Shown in pieces: positions 31,845-43,000 of a stretch of DNA of 64,000 nucleotides. This stretch comes from Halichondria panicea (Eukaryota > Porifera > Demospongiae > Suberitida > Halichondriidae). Where the stretch lies: positions 7,395,122 through 7,459,121 of the forward strand of contig NC_087377.1 of the NCBI RefSeq assembly GCF_963675165.1, given 5' to 3'. Under the pieces are notes generated by a model. The model ran no database searches. It was not told the origin of the DNA and saw only the letters and a list, made by a program, of their open reading frames with translations. Position numbers and translations under genes: made by a program. Numbering within the stretch: position 1 is the stretch's first letter; every line of letters begins with the position of its first letter.

Positions 31845-34800
31845 TTATTCAGTGACGATTTGATTCTCTTCAAGCATGAATTGTTCTACCATCTGGCTGT
31901 TCAAGGCATCATATTGTCTATATAGGTGCTCATTTTGTAAGCACCACTGCATCCTGTATGATATATAAGTGCATGGTAATTAAAATCATATAATATACTT
32001 AACATACAATTATTATATACCTGAATGATTTGGCCAATGGAAATGATCTACTAGAAACCGACTGTGCCTGAAAAAGGAGGGCTCTCTATTCAAGCAGTAT
32101 TGGTGCATGCAGGTTGCAACTATTGTCGTATAATTATGATGACTTCAGGTGCTGCAGATACAAGGGCATATAATTATATTATTATGCAATTGCATGCCGG
32201 AAGAGTTCGTCCCGATATAGCATTTATACCTGATGAGAATCGTTCATATAAGATAGTGAAAGGAATGTTGGGGGATTCCTGAACTTCCATCAGTTAGAAT
32301 CCATAGCAAATTCCTATACAATATTGATGCAAATTAGTGTACCATAATTATTACTAGAATGTTTTGCGAGCATCAAACATTTGCAAATTTTGTGAGGGTT
32401 GATCAATAAAATCCGCAAAACCTAAATTATTACTAGTAAATACTTGCCAGAACACAATAGTTAGATAGCAAAGGGTCAAATTTTCTGCTGATTTGGCTCA
32501 TTCGCAAAGGTTTTTCACCCGCAAAATATTCTAGTAATACAGTATGAGGCGTAATAATTATAATTATCATGCATGCAGCATTACCATGCTGACAATATAC
32601 AGAGTAAATATCCCCTGTAGCAGTGATGGATGTCTTGAGCTTTTTTTTTGTACATACAGAGGATTTAGAACTGTCAGCCTTATAAATCTTTTGTTTTCTT
32701 AGTGAAGGAAGCTTTGGAAAGTACGATATCACATTAATGTCAGTGTGCATGGTCACCAGTACTAGACTCTGTGAAGTCTTGCGTAAATGGGGCTAATGAT
32801 AATTCCACAAGCCTTTTTAGTATAGGCTGAAATGCTTCAGTGGGGTAAGAAGGAAGACATTCAATTAAAGTGTACAGTACTGGAGCTTCCTTTTGTAGAA
32901 AGGCCATCTTTTTTGCATTTGACTTCAAGGAGCCAGAAGACTCCATTTCCTTTAGCATTTTGTGCACTTCTTCTGTAGGTGGTACCAAAGCACACACATG
33001 CAGGTGATGCTGAACTGAGAGCTTGCAGTAAATTAATCCAGTGCTTGCAACAGGAGACAGCTGTATCAGCCTCGTTGACTTCTTTAGCTATTGTGGTGAT
33101 AAGTTTGACCAAACTTGGTGCGTGCAAATGTAGTAATTCTAGAAGAGAAGTGAATTCATGCTGGCTTATACACTTATTTGTAGTAAACATCTTCAGCTGC
33201 GTGCGTGTTGTCTTGTTGTTTATGTATATCCGATCATGGAAACTAGTGTTGAAAGAAAATAAATACAGTTCTGTAACTTTTCAGCTGTCTGCATGATCCT
33301 AAACTTATCACAACAATAATTGCTGAATAAGTAAAACAGCTTTCGCCACACTGTATATATGATTACTATGATGAGAGGCACCTTCTACAAATGGATTCAA
33401 GTTTTGAATAAATCTGTGCATGCATGCTTGGCAAGGTTTGTTTTAGCTCAGGGAGGACTATCATTATAATTATATATAATCATTATACATGCAGTGTTTG
33501 ATCACATGGGAAAATTTGCACTTATCTTCCAGTACATGCAGCTGATATAGGGGATGAGGTTTTATGAACTCCAGAACCGTTGAGTTGGGACTTCCAGGGC
33601 ATAAGGTCTTTTCTGAATGCTAAACTAGTAGCATCCATGACAACAATGGGTGGACAATCTCCACACGCAGTGCACTGAAATCCTACTTGATAATCAATGT
33701 CTAACGGGTCAAGAAAGGCATACCACGACAACCGATAGTGATTGTATATGTAAACATATACTTATTAAACTGATCGCCGAATCCTGCATCTTCATGGTTT
33801 TTAACCAACACACAATACTGGGTATATATAGTTGTTCTGAAGAGGAAATGTATCGTTAATAGTCAAAGTGCACACACATGCAACCTTCCCAAAAGGAATT
33901 GATGCATAAAACCTCGCAGAATTTAACTTCATAGGATACCAGGAACTTGCCCATATTCAATAATCCTACTAGTTGGCCATCAACTTCTTTACGTTTCTTA
34001 CATCCTGAGCAATACCTAACATGCACTGTTTGGTCAATATAATAATTGTTATGGATTTATACTTCTAAAGCTACCTACCATTTGCATTGAAAACTGTATT
34101 GAACAGTATAATTTTGCTCCGTACAGATTCCTGCTTGTCTTCTTCATCTCGTGTAAGCGTACTGCACACTTTACAATATGTGTCGACTGAGCCCAAAATA
34201 GAAGTGTTGTTTACAATGTTGAAGCGATCAGCTACAGTACATGCCAGTTGTTGAGACAATTCACTTGATAAATTGAACGGTATACTGCTTGATGAAAGGG
34301 ACCGATACTGATGCACGTGCACTTGTCTATTCTGCTGCACACTATAGACATATCTTTTGCAATTTTATTGAGGCAGTCATGTTTATCCTCATCCGGGCTA
34401 TTCAATGCTTTCTCGACAATGTCCACATGTGAACAGTGTTGTTTATTGTATTTGCATGTACAACAGTACAGACCCCTTAATTGTTTATCATCAATACGAA
34501 CTTGTATATCAGCTCTTGTACATACCGCCTGCCCAATAGAGCATACAACCTGTAAATCATTATAATTATATAGTTGTGATTGGAGACGTACATGCATGCA
34601 CAATAGTGTCCAACTTACCTCTGTGCCAACATTTATACTGTAGGAGGTGTCCTCCTTGTGAGGTTCAATATTCAAAGTATACGAATGATCTGAATGGGTA
34701 TGAGGATAATTCATAAATATTAGCTGTGCATGCACTTTTTTAGAAGACATGTACCTGATAATTCTTGAGCTGATGTAATGTTGTGAATATTGTCAGTCTC

Positions 34801-36182
34801 TTGGATAATCAGTCTAGTTGCTTCGATGTGGATACATTCAGAGCCAACAATGCTTGTGAATGCATCATATGTGGAATCAACCGAAGTGGAGCAGCTATTT
34901 AGTAAGTGGCCACGTGCACTATCACAACTGCACCAGTATACCCACTGTATACCATCACTGAAGTGCAACCCACAGCGTGAGACGAAAAGAAACTCCATGC
35001 TCTGTGAAGTTAATAGATCAACAGACCAACTACATGAATATAATTATACTTCATCTCTCTATAATTATATTATATGCATGCAATTATACCAGAGATACAA
35101 AAGAAAGGGGATTGGAAACGATCGCCCACGCCCTATGTAAAGGGACTGACATCCGGTGAAGCACTCCGTGTAATTATTGCGCTCGCAAATAATTACATGG
35201 AGGACTGCGCTACGGTTTTGTATCTCTGGTTTCTAGCTCTCCTATCCACTAGAGATCACTCAGGGCCTGGGAGATACTTGAGAGAAGTAAGCTTATACCA
35301 CTGACAAGCTCTAAGTCCGTTGTCTTTACTCTGTTTCCAATTTTTTTGAGTTTAGCTTGAATTACTCTATGTCAACTTTTCTCTGTCCCTCCTGTGAAGT
35401 CAAAACAGCAAAGGACATTGCTTGACTTGGTTATTATGTATCTAAGTGCTACATAGAATGGCTTCATGCTATAAATAAACTGTACTGCTCATAAACGTTT
35501 GCAGTATAGTCCTTTAAACTGCTTTAGTATACTTTTAGACACACCACGGGCCTGTCCCTCCTACGACTTCATAGTAAAGGCTATTTCTTCTTGCATAGCA
35601 TTTATTTGTCTAGTAATAGTGGCTGCGTTGCTTAGTCGACTTTTTAGAGCTAAATTCTCTTTACTTTTTAGAAAAATCAACATTAAAAATGATCAATTTC
35701 ACTGTTTCTATGTACAGCACATTGTAGAGCAGTCAAGACAGGTAATGAGCATGCTGACTATAAATATAGTCCTTTGTAGTTTTAGCCACGCCCTATAACG
35801 CGGAATGCTTCACACAAAAATTTCGTAAAAATTTCGTTTCCAATCCCCTTTCTTTTGTATCTCTGATTATACGCACGAAAAAGATAATATACTTACATTC
35901 AAAGAGGAATCGATTCTATTGATTCCCTGTATAACAAACGACTGGAGAGAGTTGTCCAATGAGTTGAAAGCACACTGTTCATGTACACTGATGAGATATG
36001 CAGACAGCAATGGCACTGGAATTCCAGACGGCTCTGTTTCTGACTTTGAAACATTATCCTGCAATGGCATGATTGTAGAGATCTAATGTTTGAGTTTGTA
36101 CAATTACCTGTACTTTGTATCCGGCTTGACTTATATTGTCATAATTATCCATCAAAAGGCTCATTATGGCCCTCTTGCATGG
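31845..36182 (-). CDS. Multi-exon KDZ transposase-like or HMGXB3-like zinc-cluster protein
   Basis: A series of minus-strand exons with good splice borders: about 36108-36175 (ends AGYKVQ); 35897-36058 (54 codons, PSGIPVPLLSAYL); 34755-35001 (HFSDGIQWVYWCSCDSARGH); 34619-34689; about 34360-34549; about 34079-34340; 33885-34004 (CKKRKEVDGQLVGLLNMG, phase fits the exon before); about 33525-33735; about 32757-33190; 31845-31953 (last, ends TAA). Key features are a SWIM-like cluster YCCTCKYNKQHCSHVDIV and the segment QCTACGDCPPIVVMDATSLA, which resembles the first catalytic aspartate block of KDZ transposases and the matching block of HMGXB3-like proteins. Frame breaks near 34345 and 33005 may be missed introns or mutations. 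A 776-bp transposon sits in the intron after 35897. Family assignment is by memory of motifs. Confidence 0.5.
32064..32282 (+). other. Short open frame, function unknown
   Basis: 72 codons; the C-terminal half (VRPDIAFIPDENRSYKIVKG) looks protein-like but has no recognisable family. It overlaps the introns of the minus-strand gene. Confidence 0.15.
32350..32538. mobile_element. MITE of about 190 bp in an intron
   Basis: The ends ATTACTAGAATGTTTTGCG and CGCAAAATATTCTAGTAAT are complementary with one mismatch. TA duplication flanks the TTACTAG/CTAGTAA core. Confidence 0.78.
35090..35865 (+). mobile_element. 776-bp TIR transposon, second copy, TSD ATTATAC
   Basis: The same element as 25531-26306 in opposite orientation. 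TSD ATTATAC at 35083-35089 and 35866-35872. The near-identity of the two copies indicates recent movement. It sits in an intron of the KDZ-like gene. Confidence 0.9.
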
Positions 36183-37527
36183 TCACTCCTGAATTGAGTT
36201 GACACGATTCCCTTTCCCTGAACAACTCGGTGCATTTTCTTGATCTGACCTACAAATTGAACGATATAATACACACTTGGGATTAATTCACTTCTTCGTG
36301 ATCACTTAGCAATAGGTTGTGGATGGTACCGTATATTGGAGGATAGTTCTTTCTACTGCAAACTGCGAATGCATAATTCGCAATCGAAATAAACGCAAAG
36401 AAAGAGCATGCGCATGCATTTCGCAATAGCAATCAGGCTTGCATGTACATCAATATCGAATACCCCGCATTCATACCCATATAGATTTATACATGATTAT
36501 GCTTTAATTCTCTTACTATAGGGTAGTGTTTCCTCTTCTTCTTTAACTTGTTTGAGCAAAATGAATATTTATCTTCGTTAGCCTCTCGAATCCGTTTCCA
36601 TGAGTGGCTTATAACTAGATCATAGGCCTTCTATAATTGATGACGTGTTTTATTGCCACGAGTGCATTTGTACATAGCACATGCACAATGATAGCTATAC
36701 ATTATTATAGCGACTCACTACATCAGTGTTGCAGATGTTGCATGAATGAATAGGAATCACCCATGCAGTGGTACCCAACCAATTATACTGATTACTCATA
36801 TACATGTCATTGGATACAATATATATATAATTGTACTATGGTTGCACCAAAGATCAAAGGCTTCAGTTGTAGTTTATACTACTTATACAACCTGTCTGAC
36901 CACAGCCATGGTATATGGCAGCTATACCCTAGTGTATAACTGCCATATACCATGGCTGTGGTCAAACTACATGTACAGCTAGAACTGAATACAGTATCCC
37001 ACCTTTGCAACAAAATTGACACACTGTTTCAATTAAAACAATGACACACTACTCAATTCAATCAATATTAGCAATATTAGAGTTAGAGAGAATTCAATAC
37101 AAAACAGACTACTAATGATTTTAGTCAACATAAAAAGAGCCAAGTTCGAGCGATGAATAGTTCCAAAAAGGAGGCAAATTTGAAAGAACTCCGTGATCGT
37201 GAATCGAACGATACTGGTTTGTTTGTGTTGCTTTTTTTCAACTTTCAACATTGGTTGTCACAACCTGCTTATTACATTGCTGCATGGGACCAGGAGCAGT
37301 AAGAAGGGTCCAGACTGCCAAGTGTTTCTCAGACTAAAGAGACTGCACTGCACTGGGCCAGTACAGTAGGCTTGTGGAATGATATTTTGGGGTACATTTG
37401 CACTCTTTGTAGACAAGTAGCACCAGTGTACTTTCTTGAAGTGCCTTCTATAAAGATGCAGAAACACAGCCTTCACAATTGCTTGCTTCTAAACATAGTA
37501 GTACAGTTCTAAACATAGTACAAGCCA
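36183..37527. other. Non-coding, with a hairpin at 36897-36964
   Basis: The 5' part of the KDZ-like gene probably extends into 36183-36260 (VVQGKGIVSTQF-like open sequence on the minus strand), but I cannot define the exon. Otherwise AT-rich with no gene. Confidence 0.45.
36897..36964. repeat. Perfect 25-bp inverted repeat with 18-base centre
   Basis: Left arm TGACCACAGCCATGGTATAT and on to 36921; right arm 36940-36964. The centre pairs for 6 more bases with one mismatch, leaving a 6-base loop. A long stem of about 31 bp. Confidence 0.92.
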
Positions 37528-39213
37528 GTTAAACTATGGCCTCTCGTGGTATATTTGCTTTACACGCTCGAGTAATCAGATAAACCATAGATGATACAGT
37601 ACTGACGTGGATATGAAACGTTTCAGGATTCCGGTATTCTGCTTGAAGCTATCATAGTAACGGGCATATCCGAGGTAATTTACTAGTTTTCATAAATTAG
37701 GCAATTTGTTCCAAATAAACGCCGAGGGAATGATCGAGGTTATACCAAGCAGCTGTGTAAGTGAGTTGGCAGAACTGGCCAGAGACAGACAAAAGAGAAT
37801 CTATGTATTAACAGAGAGGATATTGATGCTGCAAGTGTATTAAGCGAAGACAGTAGTAGTGACTGTGAGGAGGTAGAATGAGTAGAGGAAGTACAGTCCA
37901 GTGCAAGATGATATTTAACTATTAAATTAAGTCTATAATTATTATTTTATAGTAGATCTACCCCTGTACCCATGTAATTATATCCAAAAGCAAATCACTC
38001 AATGTTGGTAGCATGCATGTAGATCAAAAGAAGTGTGGCTGACTCATAACACTAGCATGAGATAAGCAAACGGGTGAAAATTGTTGATGATCTGTACGTG
38101 TACATGCTAATAGAATTTTATATAAAATAATAGTCTGAGAGTATTAATATTATTATAGTACACGATAAACTGTTTCTTGATCGTTTACGAAGTGGCTGTG
38201 AGAGAGACACATTCCAACTTGCCGGTTCGAAATTCCTATACAAGTGTAGATACACGGCACTTGAAAAGAGATTGGACGTTTAATGCTGTCTTCACCGATG
38301 GTGTTGCCTAGAGAAGTAGCACTCGAGTAGGTTCTGGGATAAATTTCACTTGATAGTATAATTAGCTAACATTTGGCAATTGATATCTTAGCTCAGCGAA
38401 AGACAACACTGCAATTTGGAAAGTTAATGACATGTACATGTACGTGTGAACTTATTGATAGAAATCATAATAGTAGTTAGTTGTAATAAGAACGTAGGAT
38501 TAATTTTTGTTTAACATGTACATGGATTTAACAGGATTTAACATATTTTTCTTGAGGCTGTATTTTTCCAATAACTTTACTGTATGCTTAGTTAATAGAT
38601 TCTCCTGCTGCATCAATACACGAAGGTTTTCATCAGCTAAATATGCAAAAAGTAGGCTCAACAGGTTTAGAAATAATCTCACGCAAAAAGTGCAACTAAC
38701 TCATGCTTTAGCCCTTTCTATAGCACTTAAACTTTCATAACAGTTGTCAAACATAGATTCTCCTCGTAGTTTACAGTGTACTTAAAGTATTACTACTGAA
38801 TGGTAACCTGAATATTTACTGTCCAAGCCAAAAATCTCACACAAAGTATTTTTACAGGAAAATTTATGCTAAAATATGATATTCTCCCATGAGCTTAGAG
38901 AAACTAGTCTTACCTACAAGCCCACTGCAAGTATCAATGTGTGCCGGTCATTTTCACCAGTTTTCAGACAAGGAACACTGTTTACTACGCTCTGGTTGCT
39001 ATATAAACATGACAGTTACAGGGTTTCTAACATAATCTGCTCGTTACGATGATAGCTTCAGACAATTCCCGTGGACCCCTCCGGATACTAGGCCGTTTCA
39101 CATCCACGTCAGTACTGTATCATCTATGGATAAACCAACTCGGCTGCGCCTCGTGGTTTATCAGATTACTCTCGCGTGTAAATCAAATATACCACTCGAG
39201 GCCATTGTTTAAC
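37528..39213. mobile_element. TIR element with about 110-130 bp inverted ends
   Basis: Left end GTTAAACTATGGCCTC..., right end ...GAGGCCATTGTTTAAC. Inverted similarity includes GATGATACAGTACTGACGTG on both sides. The right TIR contains an extra palindrome (GATAAACCA...TGGTTTATC). The interior (1.4 kb) has no transposase that I can recognise. A small open segment near 37730-37880 ends in acidic serine-rich codons but is unsupported. Confidence 0.75.
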
Positions 39214-39822
39214 TATAACATATATACATGGGTATATATAATTATTATTATATAATAATTATAATAATTATACTCATGCATGGCAAATATCGTCATGGTC
39301 AATGTTGCTAGATTAAAAAAACCGATTCAGGATCATAGGCCTTCTATAATTGATGACGATATGATTGATGGATGTTATAGAGGTCCGGGATAATTATATT
39401 TATTGTTCGCCCAAAAATAGCAATATAATAATATAGATAGGAGAAGTATCAATTTCAGCCCCACTACGCCCCGTGTATGTATGTCGGGGTTTAGTGGGGA
39501 TTTGATTTGCATCAATATCCTGGGAGCCTGGGTGAAATCAAATCGCCTCTTTCCCTCCCATATACCCCCACTTAATAACCTCGGGATTTGACTATACACG
39601 CGTGCATGTGCTATACACTTCTCTCCATGGATATATTGCTGTTGTAAGTTTGTATACTAAGGAACTCAAATTCTCACCCTATATCCCGCACCTCAGGGTA
39701 ACCAAAACCCCACTATGTCCTACAGGGGGAGGGGGGGCAGTGGGGACTGACATGGATCGGTGCATAATTCACTTGTGCATGGTATCACTATTTTTATATA
39801 TATAGATCTAGGACTGAGGCTC
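39214..39822. other. AT-rich and C-rich intergenic sequence
   Basis: TAATTATTA simple repeats (39237-39272). A block ATCATAGGCCTTCTATAATT at 39331 recurs at about 36620. No gene. Confidence 0.5.
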
Positions 39823-39827
39823 AGTAT

Positions 39828-39968
39828 TAAATAATAAGGATCAATCCTATTTGTTCACGATATTAATCAAAGTCGATATTGTTATGTTCACATGAATCAA
39901 TGCTAGACACAACTGAATAAATGGGTATTGGTCACTAGCTAAATACGTTCAATGTTCAATATTCTCTA
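39828..39968 (-). repeat. 3' LTR of element 4
   Basis: Identical to 44839-44979 over 141 bp by eye. Confidence 0.93.
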
Positions 39969-40007
39969 TCTCCCTTCCAAGTCTTCAACCGAAGGATGAA
40001 AGACTTT

Positions 40008-43000
40008 TTAGTAGAGCCGGTCGGGGGGTTTTCTTGTCCTTGTGGATCGGCGTAGGGGCGGGGGAGACATAGGGTGGGGTGGGGATGGAGACATAGGGTG
40101 GGGTGGAGGTGGAGGTGGAGGGGATGGAGGGCAGTCAGTAGGATTGGCCACAGGGTCCGGGGCAGGGGTGCCTGGTGAGGGTGGTTGAGTGGGAGGTGGG
40201 GCGGTGGGTAGGGTGGGAGTGACATCAGAGGGTGGGAGGAGAGCCATGTCATCAAAGATTGATCTCCGCTCCCTTGGTGGGGATACTGGGGTGTATTTCC
40301 GTAGAAATTTTCTGTTCCTTAGGGTTGGTCTGCCGGATCCATCAACGCGGATGAGGTACTGGTGGTACTGACGAACTTCAATAACTATGCCAGTGCAATC
40401 CCATTTGTTGGGATGATGGCCAGTTTGGTTTTGGAGCCGTACTCGATCCCCTACATGTAGAGGTGTGAGGGATTTAGTGTGTTCACTCCACTTCTCATGT
40501 TGAATGATGTGGCGGTGTCTTAGTGCCTTTTCTCTTAAGTTGAGGGAGTCTCTCCAAGTGTTGTGTGGGCGGTATTGGCCGGGTAGGATCTGAATGAGAT
40601 CTCTGATGGGTCTTCCAAAGACGCACATAGCTGGAGAGAGTTTGGTACTTGGGTCAGGTGTGTTTCTGTACTGGAGGATAGCTTTCTGGAAAGCATCAAT
40701 GTTGAGTGATCCGTTGCGTCCAACGTTGCCGGTAATGAGTCTCTTGACAGTCTTTACGCCAACTTCTGCTCTGCAGTTGCTATGGGGGAATGCCACAGAG
40801 CTGAGGCGATGTTGCACTCCCCAAGTTTGCATGAATTGCCTGGTGGTGTGAGCTGTAAATTCTGGGCCGCCATCTGATGACAATTCATCGGGGATACCGT
40901 AAGTTGCGAACGTTTGTCGCAGGACGTCGATCAATCCTAGGGCTCCATCTTTAGCTCTTTCGACTATGGGCCAGTTGGAGTATCTATCCACTATGACAAG
41001 ATAATTGCAACCTTTGTAGTGACAGTAGTCTGCACAGATACATTGGAAGGGGTATTCCGCGAGGGTTGGTGGTGTGGGGGGAAGTGCCGACTGTGATGGA
41101 GCCATTCTGTTGCAGGGCGAGCAATTGGTGCGAGTGGCTTGGATGTCCTGTGTGATGCCAGGCCAAAAGATGGATGATTCCGCTTTTGAGATCATACTTG
41201 CTGTGCCTTGGTGGGCAGCGTGGAGAGCAGATAGGCATGCAGGTCTCAAAGAGGGTGGTATAACGATCCTGTTCTTGTATATCACAACGCCGTCGCTGCT
41301 GTAGAGGTGGTTTCTGTGTTGGTGATATTCTCTGATGGATTGTGGTAGGTCGCTTTTGAGTGCGGGGATACCGTCTTCGATGGTGGACAGCAGGAGGAGC
41401 ATGTTGTCATCAGATGATGTAGCCGTCTGAACTTGCTCCCAATTCACAGTATGTGTGGAGTGGAGTGTAGAGAGGAGGGTCTCCTGTAGTCCGTTTTCCA
41501 TCAGATGTGAGTGTAGTTGGTCCTCGGTATTGATGCCAGCGATTAGTTGGGTAGGAATGTATAAAGGAGGTGTATGGGCGATACCACTGCTATCTTTGAT
41601 GCTCTGGATATCGTCTTGGAGGCCCATTTTAGGTGGATGTGGATCACCTGTGGGGTATCTCGAGAGGGTATCAGGGGCTCTGTGCTTGATACCGGGGATG
41701 TGTATCATTTTGAAGTGGTATCGGAGAGTTTTTTCCTTGAGGTTGCGCAGTCTAGTGTTGGAGATGTTATCCATGGATCGGTCACCGAAGATCTTCAGGA
41801 GAGGTTTATGGTCCACTGCGATAGTTAGGTTTTTGCACCCAAGGACAAAGTGTCGCGCCTTGTCTAGGGCATCTGCCACTGCGAGTGCTTCGCCTTCAAT
41901 GGGGGCATACCGGGATTCGGCAGCGTGGGTGAATCTGCTCCCAACTAGAGTAATCTTCCATCCTTGTTTACAGCAAAATAGGTCAGTAGATGGGCAGGAG
42001 CAGTGTTTTTGAAACAGCCAGTAACCTATGCCGTTTTTTGACCAATCGGTTGCCAAGCATGTGGGTTTCGTTTTGTCGAAGATCTTGACTCCATTGTGGA
42101 TTTCTTCGATTATGGTCAACTTTGACTTGTCGAAAGCTTGTTGCAGATCTTCGTCCCAGTGGAATTTGTTGCTAGGCTTGAGTAGTTCTCGGAAGGGCAG
42201 CATTGTGTCAGTCGTGCTAAAGGCGTATGATACCTGGTTGATCAGACCAAACCAAGATCTTACATCTGTGAGGTTCTGTGGAGTTGGAAAGTCGGAGATA
42301 GCCCTGATATACTTCTTGCATGGTCGCACTGTGTCTGTCGTGATTTCGAAACCAGCGAATTCAACCTCGTCTTGGGCAAACCTAAATTTCTCGGGGTTGA
42401 GGGTGATGCCGTTTCTGCCACAAAGGTCTAACCAGTTGCACGCTTGAAAGAAGCTCTCTTCAATGGTATCAGACCACAGGAGGGCGTCATCCACACACTT
42501 TGTGTGATTGGGTATAGACGAGGCGATTTCGTCATATCTCCTGGTGTAGCCATCTCCCGATGAGATGTAGCCTTGCGGGGCTGTTCTGTATCGGTAGCGA
42601 CCCCAAGGTGTTATGAAGGTTGTATAGTGTCGATCTTCTGGGTGGAGTGGTACGCTGTGATATCCATTCCATGCATCAAATACCGATTTTTTCTTCCCCT
42701 GGGGGATAGATCTTGCTTGGTGGTAAGGTGATTGGGTATGGTGGGTTTCTCTGGTTGCGTGGACATTGAGGGGTTGAAAGTCGATGGTTCGTCTTGGCTT
42801 GCCATTTTTCTTAGCGCAGATGACCATGCGGTGGCACCATGTGACTGGTTCTCCAATGGGTACCGGTTCGAGGACTCCTAGCCTCACATCTCGATCTAAA
42901 TCGGCTTTGACCTCGTCTTGCCAATGGAGGGGCACAGGGATAGGTGAGTGATGAGCCGTGGGGGTTGCCTGGGTGTCGATTAGTAGTCTCATGGGTGGTC

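Noticed and set aside
37730-37881. Small gene ending in an acidic serine-rich peptide
   Set aside because: Two competing frames, no supported splice sites, and it lies inside a TIR element.
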